NCBI RefSeq assembly: GCF_012931685.1
Contig: NZ_JABANC010000002.1
Location: forward strand, 248,001-312,000
Direction: 5' to 3'
DNA: 64,000 nucleotides
Source of the DNA: Hanstruepera ponticola
Lineage (GTDB): Bacteria; Bacteroidota; Bacteroidia; Flavobacteriales; Flavobacteriaceae
Every line of letters begins with the position of its first letter. Within the stretch, counting starts at the first letter, position 1. Shown here piece after piece: positions 38,328-48,146 of this stretch. The position numbers were made by a program, and so were the translations under genes. Below the pieces are notes generated by a model that saw nothing but the letters and a program-made list of their open reading frames with translations, was not told where the DNA came from and ran no database searches.

Positions 38328-39347
38328 GGCTTTATTTATATCCTTAATAAGTTTAGGACCTTCGTATATAAACCCAGTATAAAGTTGAATGAGGTCTGCG
38401 CCTGCCTCAAATTTCTCTAAAGCATCAGCAACAGAATGAATTCCTCCTACTCCAATTATCGGAAATGCTTTATTGCTTTTTTCTGATAAAAACCGGATTA
38501 CTTCGGTAGAACGATTGGTCAATGGTTTTCCACTTAGGCCACCCATTTCAGTTTTATTAGCACTTGTCAATCCATCTCGTGATATAGTTGTATTGGTGGC
38601 AATTACACCATCAATTTGCGTTACGCTAACAATATCAATAATATCTAATAATTGTGAATCGGTTAAATCAGGTGCTATTTTTAATAGAATAGGCTTGGGA
38701 CTTCTCGACTCCGCTCGAAGTGACATGGTGTTGTTTTCTTCTTTTAAAGTGTTTAATAACTTGGTAAGTGGTTCCTTGTCTTGCAGTTCGCGTAAATTAG
38801 GTGTGTTTGGCGAACTCACATTGACTACAAAATAATCGACATAATCAAACAAGGCTTCAAAACATATTTTATAATCCTCAACAGCTTCCTCGTTAGGTGT
38901 TACCTTATTTTTCCCAATATTACCACCAATTAAAACGCCTTTATTTTTCTTTAGTCTTTCAACAGCAGCTTCTACACCACCATTATTAAAACCCATTCTA
39001 TTTATTATAGCTGAATCTGATTGTAATCGAAATAAACGCTTTTTCGGATTGCCATCTTGCGGCTTTGGTGTTAGTGTTCCTATTTCTATAAAACCAAATC
39101 CAAAATTCGATAATTCATTAAACAGTTTTGCATCCTTATCAAAACCTGCAGCTAAACCAACTGGATTCTTGAATTTCAACCCAAATAAGTCACGTTCTAA
39201 TTGTTTATTATCAACTTTATAAAGGCTTTTAATAATGCCTGAAACAAACGGTAATTTGTTAAAAAAACGAATAGTTGAAAAGGTAAAGTGATGAATTTTC
39301 TCTGGATCAAAAAGAAAAAATAATGGTCGGATTAGTAATTTATACAT
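38313..39347 (-). CDS. pyrD: dihydroorotate dehydrogenase (quinone), class 2
   Basis: This protein has 344 residues from ATG 39347 ([20 protein letters not shown], the membrane-associating N-terminal helix of class 2). The FMN enzyme oxidises dihydroorotate in pyrimidine synthesis: [49 protein letters not shown] (catalytic serine), [16 protein letters not shown] and PIIGVGGI. Between LKEEN and PKPILLK there is an insertion of about ten residues reading [11 protein letters not shown], encoded by a REP-like palindrome. The fold should tolerate it, because this is a surface segment before the KIAPDL strand. Confidence 0.97.
   Translation of the reverse strand: MYKLLIRPLFFLFDPEKIHHFTFSTIRFFNKLPFVSGIIKSLYKVDNKQLERDLFGLKFKNPVGLAAGFDKDAKLFNELSNFGFGFIEIGTLTPKPQDGNPKKRLFRLQSDSAIINRMGFNNGGVEAAVERLKKNKGVLIGGNIGKNKVTPNEEAVEDYKICFEALFDYVDYFVVNVSSPNTPNLRELQDKEPLTKLLNTLKEENNTMSLRAESRSPKPILLKIAPDLTDSQLLDIIDIVSVTQIDGVIATNTTISRDGLTSANKTEMGGLSGKPLTNRSTEVIRFLSEKSNKAFPIIGVGGIHSVADALEKFEAGADLIQLYTGFIYEGPKLIKDINKALLNN
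38698..38725 (-). repeat. REP-like palindrome inserted in frame in pyrD
   Basis: On the minus strand TGTCA is followed by CTTCGA GCGGAG TCGAGAAG, an imperfect hairpin with TCGA/TCGA arms. It encodes SLRAESRS without breaking the frame. GC content is well above the surrounding gene. The layout matches the two palindromes at 24.4 kb. Confidence 0.7.
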
Positions 39348-39403
39348 ATTGCCTCTTTTGTGCTGCAAAAATACAATTCTAATTATTGAAAAACTGTGAA
39401 ATT

Positions 39404-40072
39404 TTACTCTTTTTGAGAATGCTTGATATACTTTTCGATAACGACAGCAGTAACAATCACCAAATAAAATTGACCAATCATAGCTAAAAATATGGACGCT
39501 TTTTGAGCCACATCAGTTATAGGTGTAATATCGCCATAACCAATAGTCATAAGTGTTATGTAACTGTAATACATTAAGTCGTCAATATTAGTAGTGGTCA
39601 TTCCTGATTCAATTAACCCATTAAAGGAACCAGGTTGTATCATTTCGATACAATTAAATATAAAAAAACCAATAAGCCCAAGAGAAATATAGCCACTCAT
39701 TAAACCATAAATAACTGTTTTATTGACGCGTTTGGAGTTCCACACTTGAGAAATAATTTCCACAGAGACCAAAGCATAAAATCCGAAATAAACAAAAAAC
39801 CTTATATAGTCAAGTATGCGTTCATCTGTTTTTGAAATCAATCGATAAAGAAAAACTAATGACACGAGGATTAACATAATTACCACAACCCACGTTTGTT
39901 TTTTCCTTTTTTTAAATATCACCAAACCAGAAGCAATATTTAAAACAAATAACAGTGGCATAATAACCGTATTTAAAACATGCTTTGGAAATATTAATGA
40001 ACCAAATAAAATAACAATTAAGCTGTAAAAGAATAACTCAAAGCGATATGTATAAAGCTTTTTTAATAGCAT
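39404..40072 (-). CDS. two-pore-segment potassium channel-like membrane protein
   Basis: This is a 222-residue protein with about five hydrophobic helices. A pore loop before the last helix reads [17 protein letters not shown], the TxGYGD selectivity filter of potassium channels, followed by [20 protein letters not shown]. No cytosolic RCK/TrkA domain is present and the tail is only about 10 residues. The gene starts 1 bp after the RND pump stop on the same strand, so it is very likely part of that operon. Confidence 0.88.
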   Translation of the reverse strand: MLLKKLYTYRFELFFYSLIVILFGSLIFPKHVLNTVIMPLLFVLNIASGLVIFKKRKKQTWVVVIMLILVSLVFLYRLISKTDERILDYIRFFVYFGFYALVSVEIISQVWNSKRVNKTVIYGLMSGYISLGLIGFFIFNCIEMIQPGSFNGLIESGMTTTNIDDLMYYSYITLMTIGYGDITPITDVAQKASIFLAMIGQFYLVIVTAVVIEKYIKHSQKE

Positions 40073-40073
40073 G

Positions 40074-43000
40074 TTAATCTTCCATTAATTCTTCATTGAA
40101 CGTGTAATCCTTATAATTTACCTTATACAACACACTGTAAAATGATGGAATAAACAACAATGTTATAAAGGTTCCAAACAATAAACCAACCATTATACTT
40201 ACAGCCATACCTTCCCACATTTCACCTCCACTTAAGTATAGTGGAATTAAACCTAACACGGTTGTAAATGTAGCTAATAAAATAGGTCTAAAACGTTGTA
40301 AGCAAGCTGCTATAATAGCATCTTGAATAGGTCTTTTCATTTCGTTTTCTTCAATCTGCATTCTATCAATTAATACAATGGCATTATTGATTACGATACC
40401 AGCTAATGAAATCACGCCTAGAAAGGGCATGAATCCAAAAGGCTCTTGAAATATTAATAAACCTATAACAACACCAATAATTCCAAGAGGAATAGTTGAT
40501 GCTACCATTATTGTTTTTCTAACAGAATTGAATTGAATAATTAATAGTAAGATTATGATGAATCCAGATAACGGCAAATAGCCTAATACAGCTCCCATGT
40601 TTTCAGCAGTATTTTCAGCATCACCACCAAATTTGTAGGTATAACCTTCTGGCCAGTTTTTTGATTCTTCTTCAATCCATGGCGTAACTTCTTTCATTAT
40701 TGCTGATGCATTACCATCATCATTTAATTCGCTTGAGACTACAATAGTTCTATCAATATCTAGTCGCTTAATTTTAGCATATTGCCATTCAGGAACTATG
40801 GTTGCCACTTGACTTAAAGGAACGCTTTTTCCTGTATTTTGAGCATAAATATTTAAGGTTTCAATAGATGCTAATGATTGTTGCTGACTGCCATCACTTC
40901 GCATAAGAATTGGAATGGACTTATCGTCTTCACGATATTCTCCAGTTTGAAAACCATCTAAAACAGTTTGTAAAGAGGTAGCTATATCCTGATTTGAAAC
41001 ACCTGCTAAACGTGCTTTATTTTGATCAATATCTACTACAAACTTTTTACTTTTTGGACCCCAATCATCTTTTACATTTTTAGTTCCAGTAATTTTAGAA
41101 AGTTTTTGTTTTGTTTGTTCTGATAGTGTAGCTAATATATCTGGATCTTCACCAGAAATTTTAATTTCAATGGGTGTGCCTCCACCTCCAGATCCTAAAA
41201 GACTTACTTTTACATCAGCATCTGGAAAATTGTCATAACAAAAAGCATCCAATCTATTTACTAATTCATTGTTATAAATGGCATCAGAGACGTTTACAAG
41301 CATGTGACCATAACTTGCATCAGGCTCATCTGGCGTATAACCTAAATCATAAGACTCTGGTCCTTTTCCAACATAAGTTGACCAATCTGTTATGCCATTA
41401 ACTCTTGTTTCATTAACTAAAAGCGAATCGCGCATGTAAACTTCCAACTCTGCAAATAATTCTTCTGTTCGTTCAATTCGTGTACCTTGAGTTAAATTAA
41501 CATCTATGGTAATCATATTACGATCACTATCAGGAAAGAAAATAAAAGGTATTTTAGTGAAGCCGTAAAGTGAGAGTATAAACAAACCAACAATAGTTAA
41601 AAGGACTATTGCTTTAATAGATAAAGCTTTCAATATTAAATCTTTATAATATTCTTTTAATTTATAAATGACTTTGTCAATAGCACTTGGTTCACGTTCA
41701 GCCTTTGGTTTTATTTTCAAAAACAATACGCAAAACAATGTAATGACTGTTAATGCCAACAACCAAGAAGATAAGAGTGCCATTGAAATTACCACGAAAA
41801 TTGGTCCAACGATATCTCCCATAGTAGATTCCGCCAAGTAAAAAGCTAAAAAGGCAGCCGATGTTGTTAAAGTGGAAATCAATAAAGGCGTAAATAATTC
41901 TGCACAGGCATCAATAGCAGCCGTTTTTGCTTTTGCGCCATTCTCCATTTTAACCATAATGGTTTCAGCAACTACAATAGCATTATCAACCATCATACCT
42001 AAAGCCATAATTAATGCGGCTAGCGTTACCTGATTCAAGCCCATACTGATTACACCCATAAGCATGAGTGTCATAATAGTAACTAAAGGAATTAAACTAG
42101 CAATTATAGCTCCTGTTCTAACACCTAAGAATATTAGCATAACAAGCAATACAATAATGATTGACTGCATAAGATTGACAATAAAATCACTAATCTTAAC
42201 GTCAATATAGGTGTCTAATGATGCTAGTCTAACGAGCTCTAAACCAACGGGTAGCCTGGTTTCCCAATAGTCCATGACTTTATTAACGTCTTCACCTAAT
42301 TGAATAACATTAGCACCTTCTTTTAAGCTGATATGCATGGAAATGGCTTCTTTACCATTAACTTTTACAATTTGGGTAGGTGGATCGATATAGCCTTTTA
42401 AAATGGTCGTTATATCGCCTAAATAAACCATTTGCGTTCCGTCTCCAACTGGAATTAGGGTGTTCTTTATATCTTCAACTGAATTAAAGTTTCCTGTAGG
42501 TTCTAAAATTATTCGTTCGCTGTCTAGATTGACTTGACCTCCTGAACTCAATATGTTGGTGGCACTAATTGCGGATTGTAATTTAGATGCCGATAAACCG
42601 TATTCCTTTAATCGAGAATTATCAAATTCCACAAAAACACGCTCATCTTGAACACCACCAAGCTCAACTTTTGCCGCAAATTCAAGCTTTATGAGGTCAT
42701 CTTTTATATCATCAACATATTCCTTGGCTTCAGCATACGAGTAACCATCAGAAATAATTCCTACTGCAATTCCAAAAACTTCACCAATACCATCGTCATC
42801 TAAAAATGGTACCACATTAGCAGGTAAACCTTCTATGGCATCTAATTTTCGCCTTAATCTATCCCAAACTGCTTGTAATTTTTCAGGCTTAACCTCATCT
42901 TTTAATTCTACGGTTACAACTGAAAGTCCAGCACGAGACGTGCTTGTTACTTCTTTTAATTCCGGTAATTCTTGAGAGACTTTTTCAACCTTATCGGTTA

Positions 43001-43187
43001 CTAAAAGTTCAACACGTTCTGGACTCGCTCCAGGAAAACTGGTTACAATATTCGCAACTCTAACAGTATAAGGAGGCATACTATCGCGAGATAAGCCTTG
43101 ATACAAGACGATACCCATTAAAACAATAGTTGCTAAAATTGTGAAGGTTATTCTATTGCGCTCAATTGAAAATTTAGCTAAATTCAT
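40074..43187 (-). CDS. RND efflux transporter permease
   Basis: This is a 1037-residue inner-membrane pump with the usual twelve helices and two large periplasmic loops. Residues near the first helix read FSIERNRITFTILATIVLMG. The helix 4 proton-relay motif reads GMMVDNAIVVAE, that is Asp-Asn where AcrB has Asp-Asp. Near the end, GIVINNAIVLIDR is the matching helix 10 region. It works with the adaptor encoded upstream and the TolC-type protein to export small molecules. Spacing to its neighbours is 9 bp and 1 bp. Confidence 0.95.
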   Translation of the reverse strand: MNLAKFSIERNRITFTILATIVLMGIVLYQGLSRDSMPPYTVRVANIVTSFPGASPERVELLVTDKVEKVSQELPELKEVTSTSRAGLSVVTVELKDEVKPEKLQAVWDRLRRKLDAIEGLPANVVPFLDDDGIGEVFGIAVGIISDGYSYAEAKEYVDDIKDDLIKLEFAAKVELGGVQDERVFVEFDNSRLKEYGLSASKLQSAISATNILSSGGQVNLDSERIILEPTGNFNSVEDIKNTLIPVGDGTQMVYLGDITTILKGYIDPPTQIVKVNGKEAISMHISLKEGANVIQLGEDVNKVMDYWETRLPVGLELVRLASLDTYIDVKISDFIVNLMQSIIIVLLVMLIFLGVRTGAIIASLIPLVTIMTLMLMGVISMGLNQVTLAALIMALGMMVDNAIVVAETIMVKMENGAKAKTAAIDACAELFTPLLISTLTTSAAFLAFYLAESTMGDIVGPIFVVISMALLSSWLLALTVITLFCVLFLKIKPKAEREPSAIDKVIYKLKEYYKDLILKALSIKAIVLLTIVGLFILSLYGFTKIPFIFFPDSDRNMITIDVNLTQGTRIERTEELFAELEVYMRDSLLVNETRVNGITDWSTYVGKGPESYDLGYTPDEPDASYGHMLVNVSDAIYNNELVNRLDAFCYDNFPDADVKVSLLGSGGGGTPIEIKISGEDPDILATLSEQTKQKLSKITGTKNVKDDWGPKSKKFVVDIDQNKARLAGVSNQDIATSLQTVLDGFQTGEYREDDKSIPILMRSDGSQQQSLASIETLNIYAQNTGKSVPLSQVATIVPEWQYAKIKRLDIDRTIVVSSELNDDGNASAIMKEVTPWIEEESKNWPEGYTYKFGGDAENTAENMGAVLGYLPLSGFIIILLLIIQFNSVRKTIMVASTIPLGIIGVVIGLLIFQEPFGFMPFLGVISLAGIVINNAIVLIDRMQIEENEMKRPIQDAIIAACLQRFRPILLATFTTVLGLIPLYLSGGEMWEGMAVSIMVGLLFGTFITLLFIPSFYSVLYKVNYKDYTFNEELMED

Positions 43188-43196
43188 ATATCGCGC

Positions 43197-44285
43197 TTAA
43201 TTTAATTTAACTTTTTGACCATCTAAGAGGGTTTGTAAACCTGCCGTCGCAATCTTTTGTCCTTCCTGAAGTCCTGATTCTATTTCAAATCCTTCAGCAG
43301 TTAACTCACCAATAGTTACTGGCTGACGTTTTATAACATGTTTGCCTTCAGATTCTTCAATTAAAAATACAAAACGGTCATTGCCATTTTCGCCAACACT
43401 AACTGGTGGTATAACTAATTTGCGTTGCTCACTCTGACTTGTTGCGAACTCGAATGTTACGCTTGCAGCCATACCACTTTTAATTCTTTCGTCTTCTTCA
43501 GTAATTGTTACACGAATTGGATACGTTGATGTGTTACTATCCAAAGCTGGTGCAACTTCGGTTACTTGAGCATCATACTGCTTATTATCAATAGCAGAAA
43601 AAGCTACCTTTACATTCATGCCTTTATGAACATTATTAATAACGCTTTCTGGTAATCCAATTTCTATTTCAATGGCTGTACCAGCATTTAAAACTCCAAT
43701 GGTTTGACCAGGTGATACGTTTTCATCTACTTCGGCAATTACTGATGCAATAGCACCATCTTCTGGCGCATATAAATAACCAAATTTAATTTGTTCAGCC
43801 TGTATGGAAACACTTCGTTTAGCCGACTCAAAACTGGCAACTGCAGTTCTATAAGAGTTTTTCGCTGCTTCATAATCACTCAAAGAAGAACTTCCTTTTT
43901 CGTAAAGTGTTCTAACTCGGTTTAAATTAAGTTTAGCTGTGTTCATTTGCGATTCTGTACTATTTCGAGATTCAATTGAGCTTTCATAATTCAATCGTGC
44001 TTGTACATTATCTAACTGCGCTAATAAATCACCTTTTTTTACTTTTTGACCAAGCTTCATGTTAAGCATGACGATTATTCCTGTATTTCTAAAACTTAAA
44101 TTTATTATTTTTTCAGTTTTAGCTGTACCACTAAAATGCCTAATTTTATCAGCACCAGAATACTTAACCTCCGTATACTTTACTGGCCGTAACACCTCTT
44201 TTTTAGGAGCTTCTTTTTTACCACAGCTCATTAAAATACCAAGTGTAAGAATTACTAATACTTTATAGTGTTTGTTTAGTTTCAT
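43197..44285 (-). CDS. RND efflux periplasmic adaptor lipoprotein
   Basis: This is a 362-residue membrane-fusion protein. Signal peptide VLVILTLGILMSC gives a lipid-anchored mature protein. The half-lipoyl motifs LGQKVKKGDLLAQLDNVQAR and GYLYAPEDGAIASV flank a coiled-coil hairpin (about 100-165). A beta-barrel and a membrane-proximal domain follow (VIPPVSVGENGNDRFVFLI). It bridges the pump and the outer-membrane factor encoded on either side. Confidence 0.95.
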   Translation of the reverse strand: MKLNKHYKVLVILTLGILMSCGKKEAPKKEVLRPVKYTEVKYSGADKIRHFSGTAKTEKIINLSFRNTGIIVMLNMKLGQKVKKGDLLAQLDNVQARLNYESSIESRNSTESQMNTAKLNLNRVRTLYEKGSSSLSDYEAAKNSYRTAVASFESAKRSVSIQAEQIKFGYLYAPEDGAIASVIAEVDENVSPGQTIGVLNAGTAIEIEIGLPESVINNVHKGMNVKVAFSAIDNKQYDAQVTEVAPALDSNTSTYPIRVTITEEDERIKSGMAASVTFEFATSQSEQRKLVIPPVSVGENGNDRFVFLIEESEGKHVIKRQPVTIGELTAEGFEIESGLQEGQKIATAGLQTLLDGQKVKLN

Positions 44286-44295
44286 AATATTTATT

Positions 44296-46638
44296 TTAAT
44301 CTTCTATGTTAGCTTTGAATTCTAAAAAACGAGCCAAGAAGGCATTGCGTTCATCAGTTGATTCAAGCAAGAAAAAGTTTCCAATGTAGCGTTCTAAAGT
44401 TAGCATAGCTATCAAGTAATTATACGTTGCATTGCTACTTGCCAATTGAGCTTGCAAGTAATTATTTTGAGCATCTAGTAACTGAATAATATTAACCGCT
44501 CCATTTTCATAAGACGTTTGGGTTAATTCTAAAACCTCTTTAGCAGTTTCTTCAAATACTATAGATAGTTCGATGTTGGTTACTTGATTAATGATTTCTA
44601 ATACGGCATCGTTGATATTCTTTTCAATTTGAAGTTTGACATTATCTGTTGAAAATTGTATTTGTTCCTTTTGAATAGTAGCTATTTGCTTATTAATGTT
44701 TTGTTTATTCTGATTAAAAATAGGCATAGATAAACTAACACCTACATTATAATAGCCATCGGGTGGTGTAGGTATAAATACTGGAAATGTACTTCCAGCA
44801 CCACTTCTAGAAAACACATGATTGTACTGACCTTGCAAAGCAACTGTTGGCAGAAACCTGCCTGGTCCAAATAATTTTTCACTACGTTCTGTAGCTATTA
44901 AATTATAATCTAAAAATTTTAATTCTGGTGAATTATTTAAAGCCTCTTCAATTAAAAAATCTGTAAAGGGTTTTCGTTCAACTGGATCATTTAATAACCC
45001 GTTAAATTCATGATAATCATATTCTTCAAAAATTCCAGAGTCTAGTTGGGCATCGTTTACATCAATAATCAAATCAATAGGATTATTAAGCAACTGATTT
45101 AAAACATAATAACCTTGTTTTAGTTGATTAAACGATTCAATATTATCTTGCATATTTTGAACCAATTCACTCCTAAAACGCAATACATCAGATTTCCCAG
45201 ACTGACCTGCTTCAAAATTTTGTGATGCAATTTCTAAATTTCGTTTAGTCAAATTAAGATTTTTACTTTGAATTTTATAATTAGCTTTCAGAATAAGCGT
45301 ATTAAAATACGCCGTAGCTGATTCAAAAATTACGTTTAACTCCTCTCTGTTATAGTCTTCCATTTGTGCTTTTTGTAAAGCCGTTTGAATGCCTATATTG
45401 GCATTAGCAGATTCAGAAAATATTGTCTGGGACAACGTTATATTTCCGGCTGTTAAGACTTCTGGATTTTGACCGTTTGTTGCTTCGGCAAACTCTGGAT
45501 CGTTGTAATTTGCCGATGCTGCTGCCGACACGTCTGGTAAATAATTACTTTTAGCTAATTCGGCATCTTTTTCAGCAATATATACATTTTGTTTTGCCTC
45601 TTTTAAAGTCAAGTTTTCAGCAATTACTTCTGTCATCACTGAAACCAAATCATATTCTTTATCAGCAACAATATCGGAAGCATCGCCAACAAAATTGGTC
45701 GTAGCAATAAGACTATACTTGAGTGGTATGCCAATTTTTTGAGCCGTATTAAAATTTATGGTAAGGCTTTTATTAACAGTTAACAATGAGGATGACTCGT
45801 GGAACACATCATCAACCACAATAGATTCCACACTTAAAGCGATACGCCTAAAAAATTGATCAATCTGCGTTTGGTCATTATTGGTGGCAAGCAATCCGTT
45901 TTCAACATCGCTAATAGGTGATGTAGTAAATGATGGGATTTTTCGCTGAATCAAAGCATCAGCTACTGTTTTCATTTCAGAATCAGTAAGATACAATCCA
46001 CCTATAAAATAAACCGCTTTTTGATCATCAAGTGCATTAATAATATCACTTGTATTATCAAAAGGCACCAATGATAAATCTAGCTCTAACTCTGCTGCTA
46101 AACTTGTTATCATTTCAGAAATAGGGTCGTAAGCAATTGCGCCACGTTCAATTAAAATACCAACTTGCTTACACCCAACAAGGTTTTTTAGAAATTCTAA
46201 ATCTTCTCTATAGGACAATGGCGTAACAATTGACGTAAAATTATCCACTTCATGATTAATATGTTTTCCGTCTTCTATAAAATCTTCATTAACGGTTCCA
46301 AATAAAATAGTTGGTTTGGGATAGGTATCTCTTTTTGCTAACACTTCATTGGTAACAACACCATAAGCGATAATAATATCAACCTCATTAACCAAAGTCT
46401 CATATTGATTTTTAGCCAATAAGGGATCAAAATTATTGGTGTACCTATTATTATCTGGAAAAACAACGGTAGCATCTTCGCCTACAACTGCTGTAATTTC
46501 TTCCTCTAATTTATCTACCAGTGAAGCTATTTTAGAATTGGTTTTATCTAATAAGAATCCTATTTTATAAGATTTATCTTGAGAAAAAGCAGTAGAACAA
46601 ATTACGAAGCAGAAAGATACAGTTAAGAAATAGCGCAT
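44296..46638 (-). CDS. TolC-family outer-membrane factor fused to an ABC_sub_bind-like periplasmic domain
   Basis: This is a 780-residue protein with signal peptide FLTVSFCFVICSTAFSQ. Residues about 23-330 resemble a two-lobed type 1 periplasmic binding domain of the ABC_sub_bind class (YKIGFLLDKTN, VDIIIAYGVVTNEVL, PTILFGTVNEDF, VGCKQVGILIERG, AVYFIGGLYLTDSEM). From about 340 a complete TolC-type outer-membrane factor follows, with two repeats (NLTLKEAKQNVYIAEKDAEL and YENGAVNIIQLLDAQNNYLQ). Ordinary TolC proteins are about 420-480 residues, so the fusion adds about 320. It is the first gene of the efflux operon. Confidence 0.88.
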   Translation of the reverse strand: MRYFLTVSFCFVICSTAFSQDKSYKIGFLLDKTNSKIASLVDKLEEEITAVVGEDATVVFPDNNRYTNNFDPLLAKNQYETLVNEVDIIIAYGVVTNEVLAKRDTYPKPTILFGTVNEDFIEDGKHINHEVDNFTSIVTPLSYREDLEFLKNLVGCKQVGILIERGAIAYDPISEMITSLAAELELDLSLVPFDNTSDIINALDDQKAVYFIGGLYLTDSEMKTVADALIQRKIPSFTTSPISDVENGLLATNNDQTQIDQFFRRIALSVESIVVDDVFHESSSLLTVNKSLTINFNTAQKIGIPLKYSLIATTNFVGDASDIVADKEYDLVSVMTEVIAENLTLKEAKQNVYIAEKDAELAKSNYLPDVSAAASANYNDPEFAEATNGQNPEVLTAGNITLSQTIFSESANANIGIQTALQKAQMEDYNREELNVIFESATAYFNTLILKANYKIQSKNLNLTKRNLEIASQNFEAGQSGKSDVLRFRSELVQNMQDNIESFNQLKQGYYVLNQLLNNPIDLIIDVNDAQLDSGIFEEYDYHEFNGLLNDPVERKPFTDFLIEEALNNSPELKFLDYNLIATERSEKLFGPGRFLPTVALQGQYNHVFSRSGAGSTFPVFIPTPPDGYYNVGVSLSMPIFNQNKQNINKQIATIQKEQIQFSTDNVKLQIEKNINDAVLEIINQVTNIELSIVFEETAKEVLELTQTSYENGAVNIIQLLDAQNNYLQAQLASSNATYNYLIAMLTLERYIGNFFLLESTDERNAFLARFLEFKANIED

Positions 46639-46662
46639 TTAAAAAAGTAAATTGTTGAATAG

Positions 46663-46692
46663 CTAAAATACTTGTAATTTCAATCTAATCAA
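46663..46692 (-). promoter_or_regulatory. promoter of the TolC/RND/channel operon
   Basis: Minus strand TTG (46690-46692), 19 nt, TATTTTAG (46663-46670), one base from the TAnnTTTG consensus. It leaves a leader of about 20 nt before ATG 46638. Confidence 0.6.
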
Positions 46693-46750
46693 AGACTAAT
46701 AATAAATTAAATAATACTTCAAGATAGTTTATAATAACAAATGATATTTT

Positions 46751-46758
46751 TATTTTTG
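46751..46758 (+). promoter_or_regulatory. -7 promoter element of pepT
   Basis: TATTTTTG, a perfect -7 box, lies 16 nt before ATG 46775. There is no matching TTG at -33. It is divergent from the efflux operon promoter. Confidence 0.5.
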
Positions 46759-46774
46759 AACAAACAAACTAACC

Positions 46775-48019
46775 ATGATAGATAAAAAGCACATCATAGA
46801 CCGATTTATAAGTTACGTAACGGTTGATACAGAATCTGATCCAAAATCCGAAACCACACCGAGTACAGCCAAGCAATGGGATTTAGCCAATGCGCTGGCT
46901 GCAGAGCTAAAGGCCATTGGTATGAGTGATGTTTCTATAGACGATAATGCCTATATCATGGCCACTTTACCTAGTAATGTAGACCACGAGGTACCAACTA
47001 TTGGTTTTATTTCACATTTTGACACGAGTCCAGATTTTACTGGTGCCAATGTAAAACCACAAATTGTTGAAAATTACGATGGTAAAGACATTGTTTTAAA
47101 TAAAGAGCAGGACATTGTGCTCTCACCAGATTATTTTGAAGATTTATTATTGTACAAAGGGCAAACGCTTATTACGACTGATGGGACTACACTTTTAGGT
47201 GCCGATGACAAGGCTGGTATTTGTGAGATTGTTTCTGCAATGGAATATTTAATTCAGCATCCCGAAATCAAGCATGGAACTATACGCGTAGGTTTTACAC
47301 CTGATGAAGAAATTGGTCGTGGTGCACATAAATTTGATGTTGAAAAATTTGGATCTGATTGGGCTTACACCATGGATGGTAGTCAAGTAGGCGAATTGGA
47401 ATATGAGAATTTTAATGCAGCAGGTGCTGTGGTAACTGTAAAAGGAAAAATAGTACATCCAGGTTATGCTAAAGGAAAAATGGTTAACTCCATGTATATC
47501 GCAACCGAGTTCATCAATTCGCTACCACGATTAGAAACTCCGGAACATACGGAAGGTTATGAAGGCTTTTTTCACTTACACAATATGAATGGTGCTGTAG
47601 AAGAAACTGTTTTAGAATATATTATCCGTGATCACGATAAAGGGCATTTTGAAGCCCGAAAAGAAATGATGCAAAAATTAACCGATGAGCTCAATGAGCA
47701 ATATGGTAGAGAGGTTATTACTGTTGAAATCAAAGACCAGTACTTTAATATGAAGGAAAAGGTTGAGCCTGTGATGCATATAGTAGATATTGCCGAAGAA
47801 GCCATGAAGCAATTAAACATTAAACCACTTATAAAACCGATTCGTGGTGGTACAGATGGCTCACAATTAAGTTATATGGGCTTGCCTTGCCCTAATATTT
47901 TTGCAGGTGGTCATAACTTTCATGGACGTTACGAATATGTTCCTGTTGAGAGTATTATAAAAGCTACTGAAGTGATTTGTAAGATTGCGGAGTTAACAGC
48001 TTTAAAGGCCAAAAATTAG
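46775..48019 (+). CDS. pepT: peptidase T (tripeptide aminopeptidase)
   Basis: This is a 414-residue M20 di-zinc peptidase of usual length releasing N-terminal residues from tripeptides. Motifs: [27 protein letters not shown] (ligand), [15 protein letters not shown] (bridging Asp), [16 protein letters not shown] (catalytic Glu), [32 protein letters not shown] and [15 protein letters not shown] (last ligand). It is cytosolic. Glycine codons are mostly GGT, which contrasts with the next gene. Confidence 0.97.
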   Translation: MIDKKHIIDRFISYVTVDTESDPKSETTPSTAKQWDLANALAAELKAIGMSDVSIDDNAYIMATLPSNVDHEVPTIGFISHFDTSPDFTGANVKPQIVENYDGKDIVLNKEQDIVLSPDYFEDLLLYKGQTLITTDGTTLLGADDKAGICEIVSAMEYLIQHPEIKHGTIRVGFTPDEEIGRGAHKFDVEKFGSDWAYTMDGSQVGELEYENFNAAGAVVTVKGKIVHPGYAKGKMVNSMYIATEFINSLPRLETPEHTEGYEGFFHLHNMNGAVEETVLEYIIRDHDKGHFEARKEMMQKLTDELNEQYGREVITVEIKDQYFNMKEKVEPVMHIVDIAEEAMKQLNIKPLIKPIRGGTDGSQLSYMGLPCPNIFAGGHNFHGRYEYVPVESIIKATEVICKIAELTALKAKN

Positions 48020-48068
48020 ATTGCTACCATAATAAGCCGACTTGAATTTGTCAGAAAAAAAGGCGAAC

Positions 48069-48078
48069 TTCGTTTAAC
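48069..48078 (+). repeat. left 10-bp inverted repeat of the SpoU-gene unit
   Basis: TTCGTTTAAC is the exact reverse complement of GTTAAACGAA at 48894-48903. On the minus strand it forms the end of a 51-bp segment (48072-48122) running GCCCAAT, TGATAT, ATATCA, GTTAAAC, which resembles a small attC site. Confidence 0.5.
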
Positions 48079-48146
48079 TGCTGATATAAACAATTAAAAC
48101 AGTTCATATCAAAACATTGGGCTTAATTAAAAAAACTGAACTTTGA

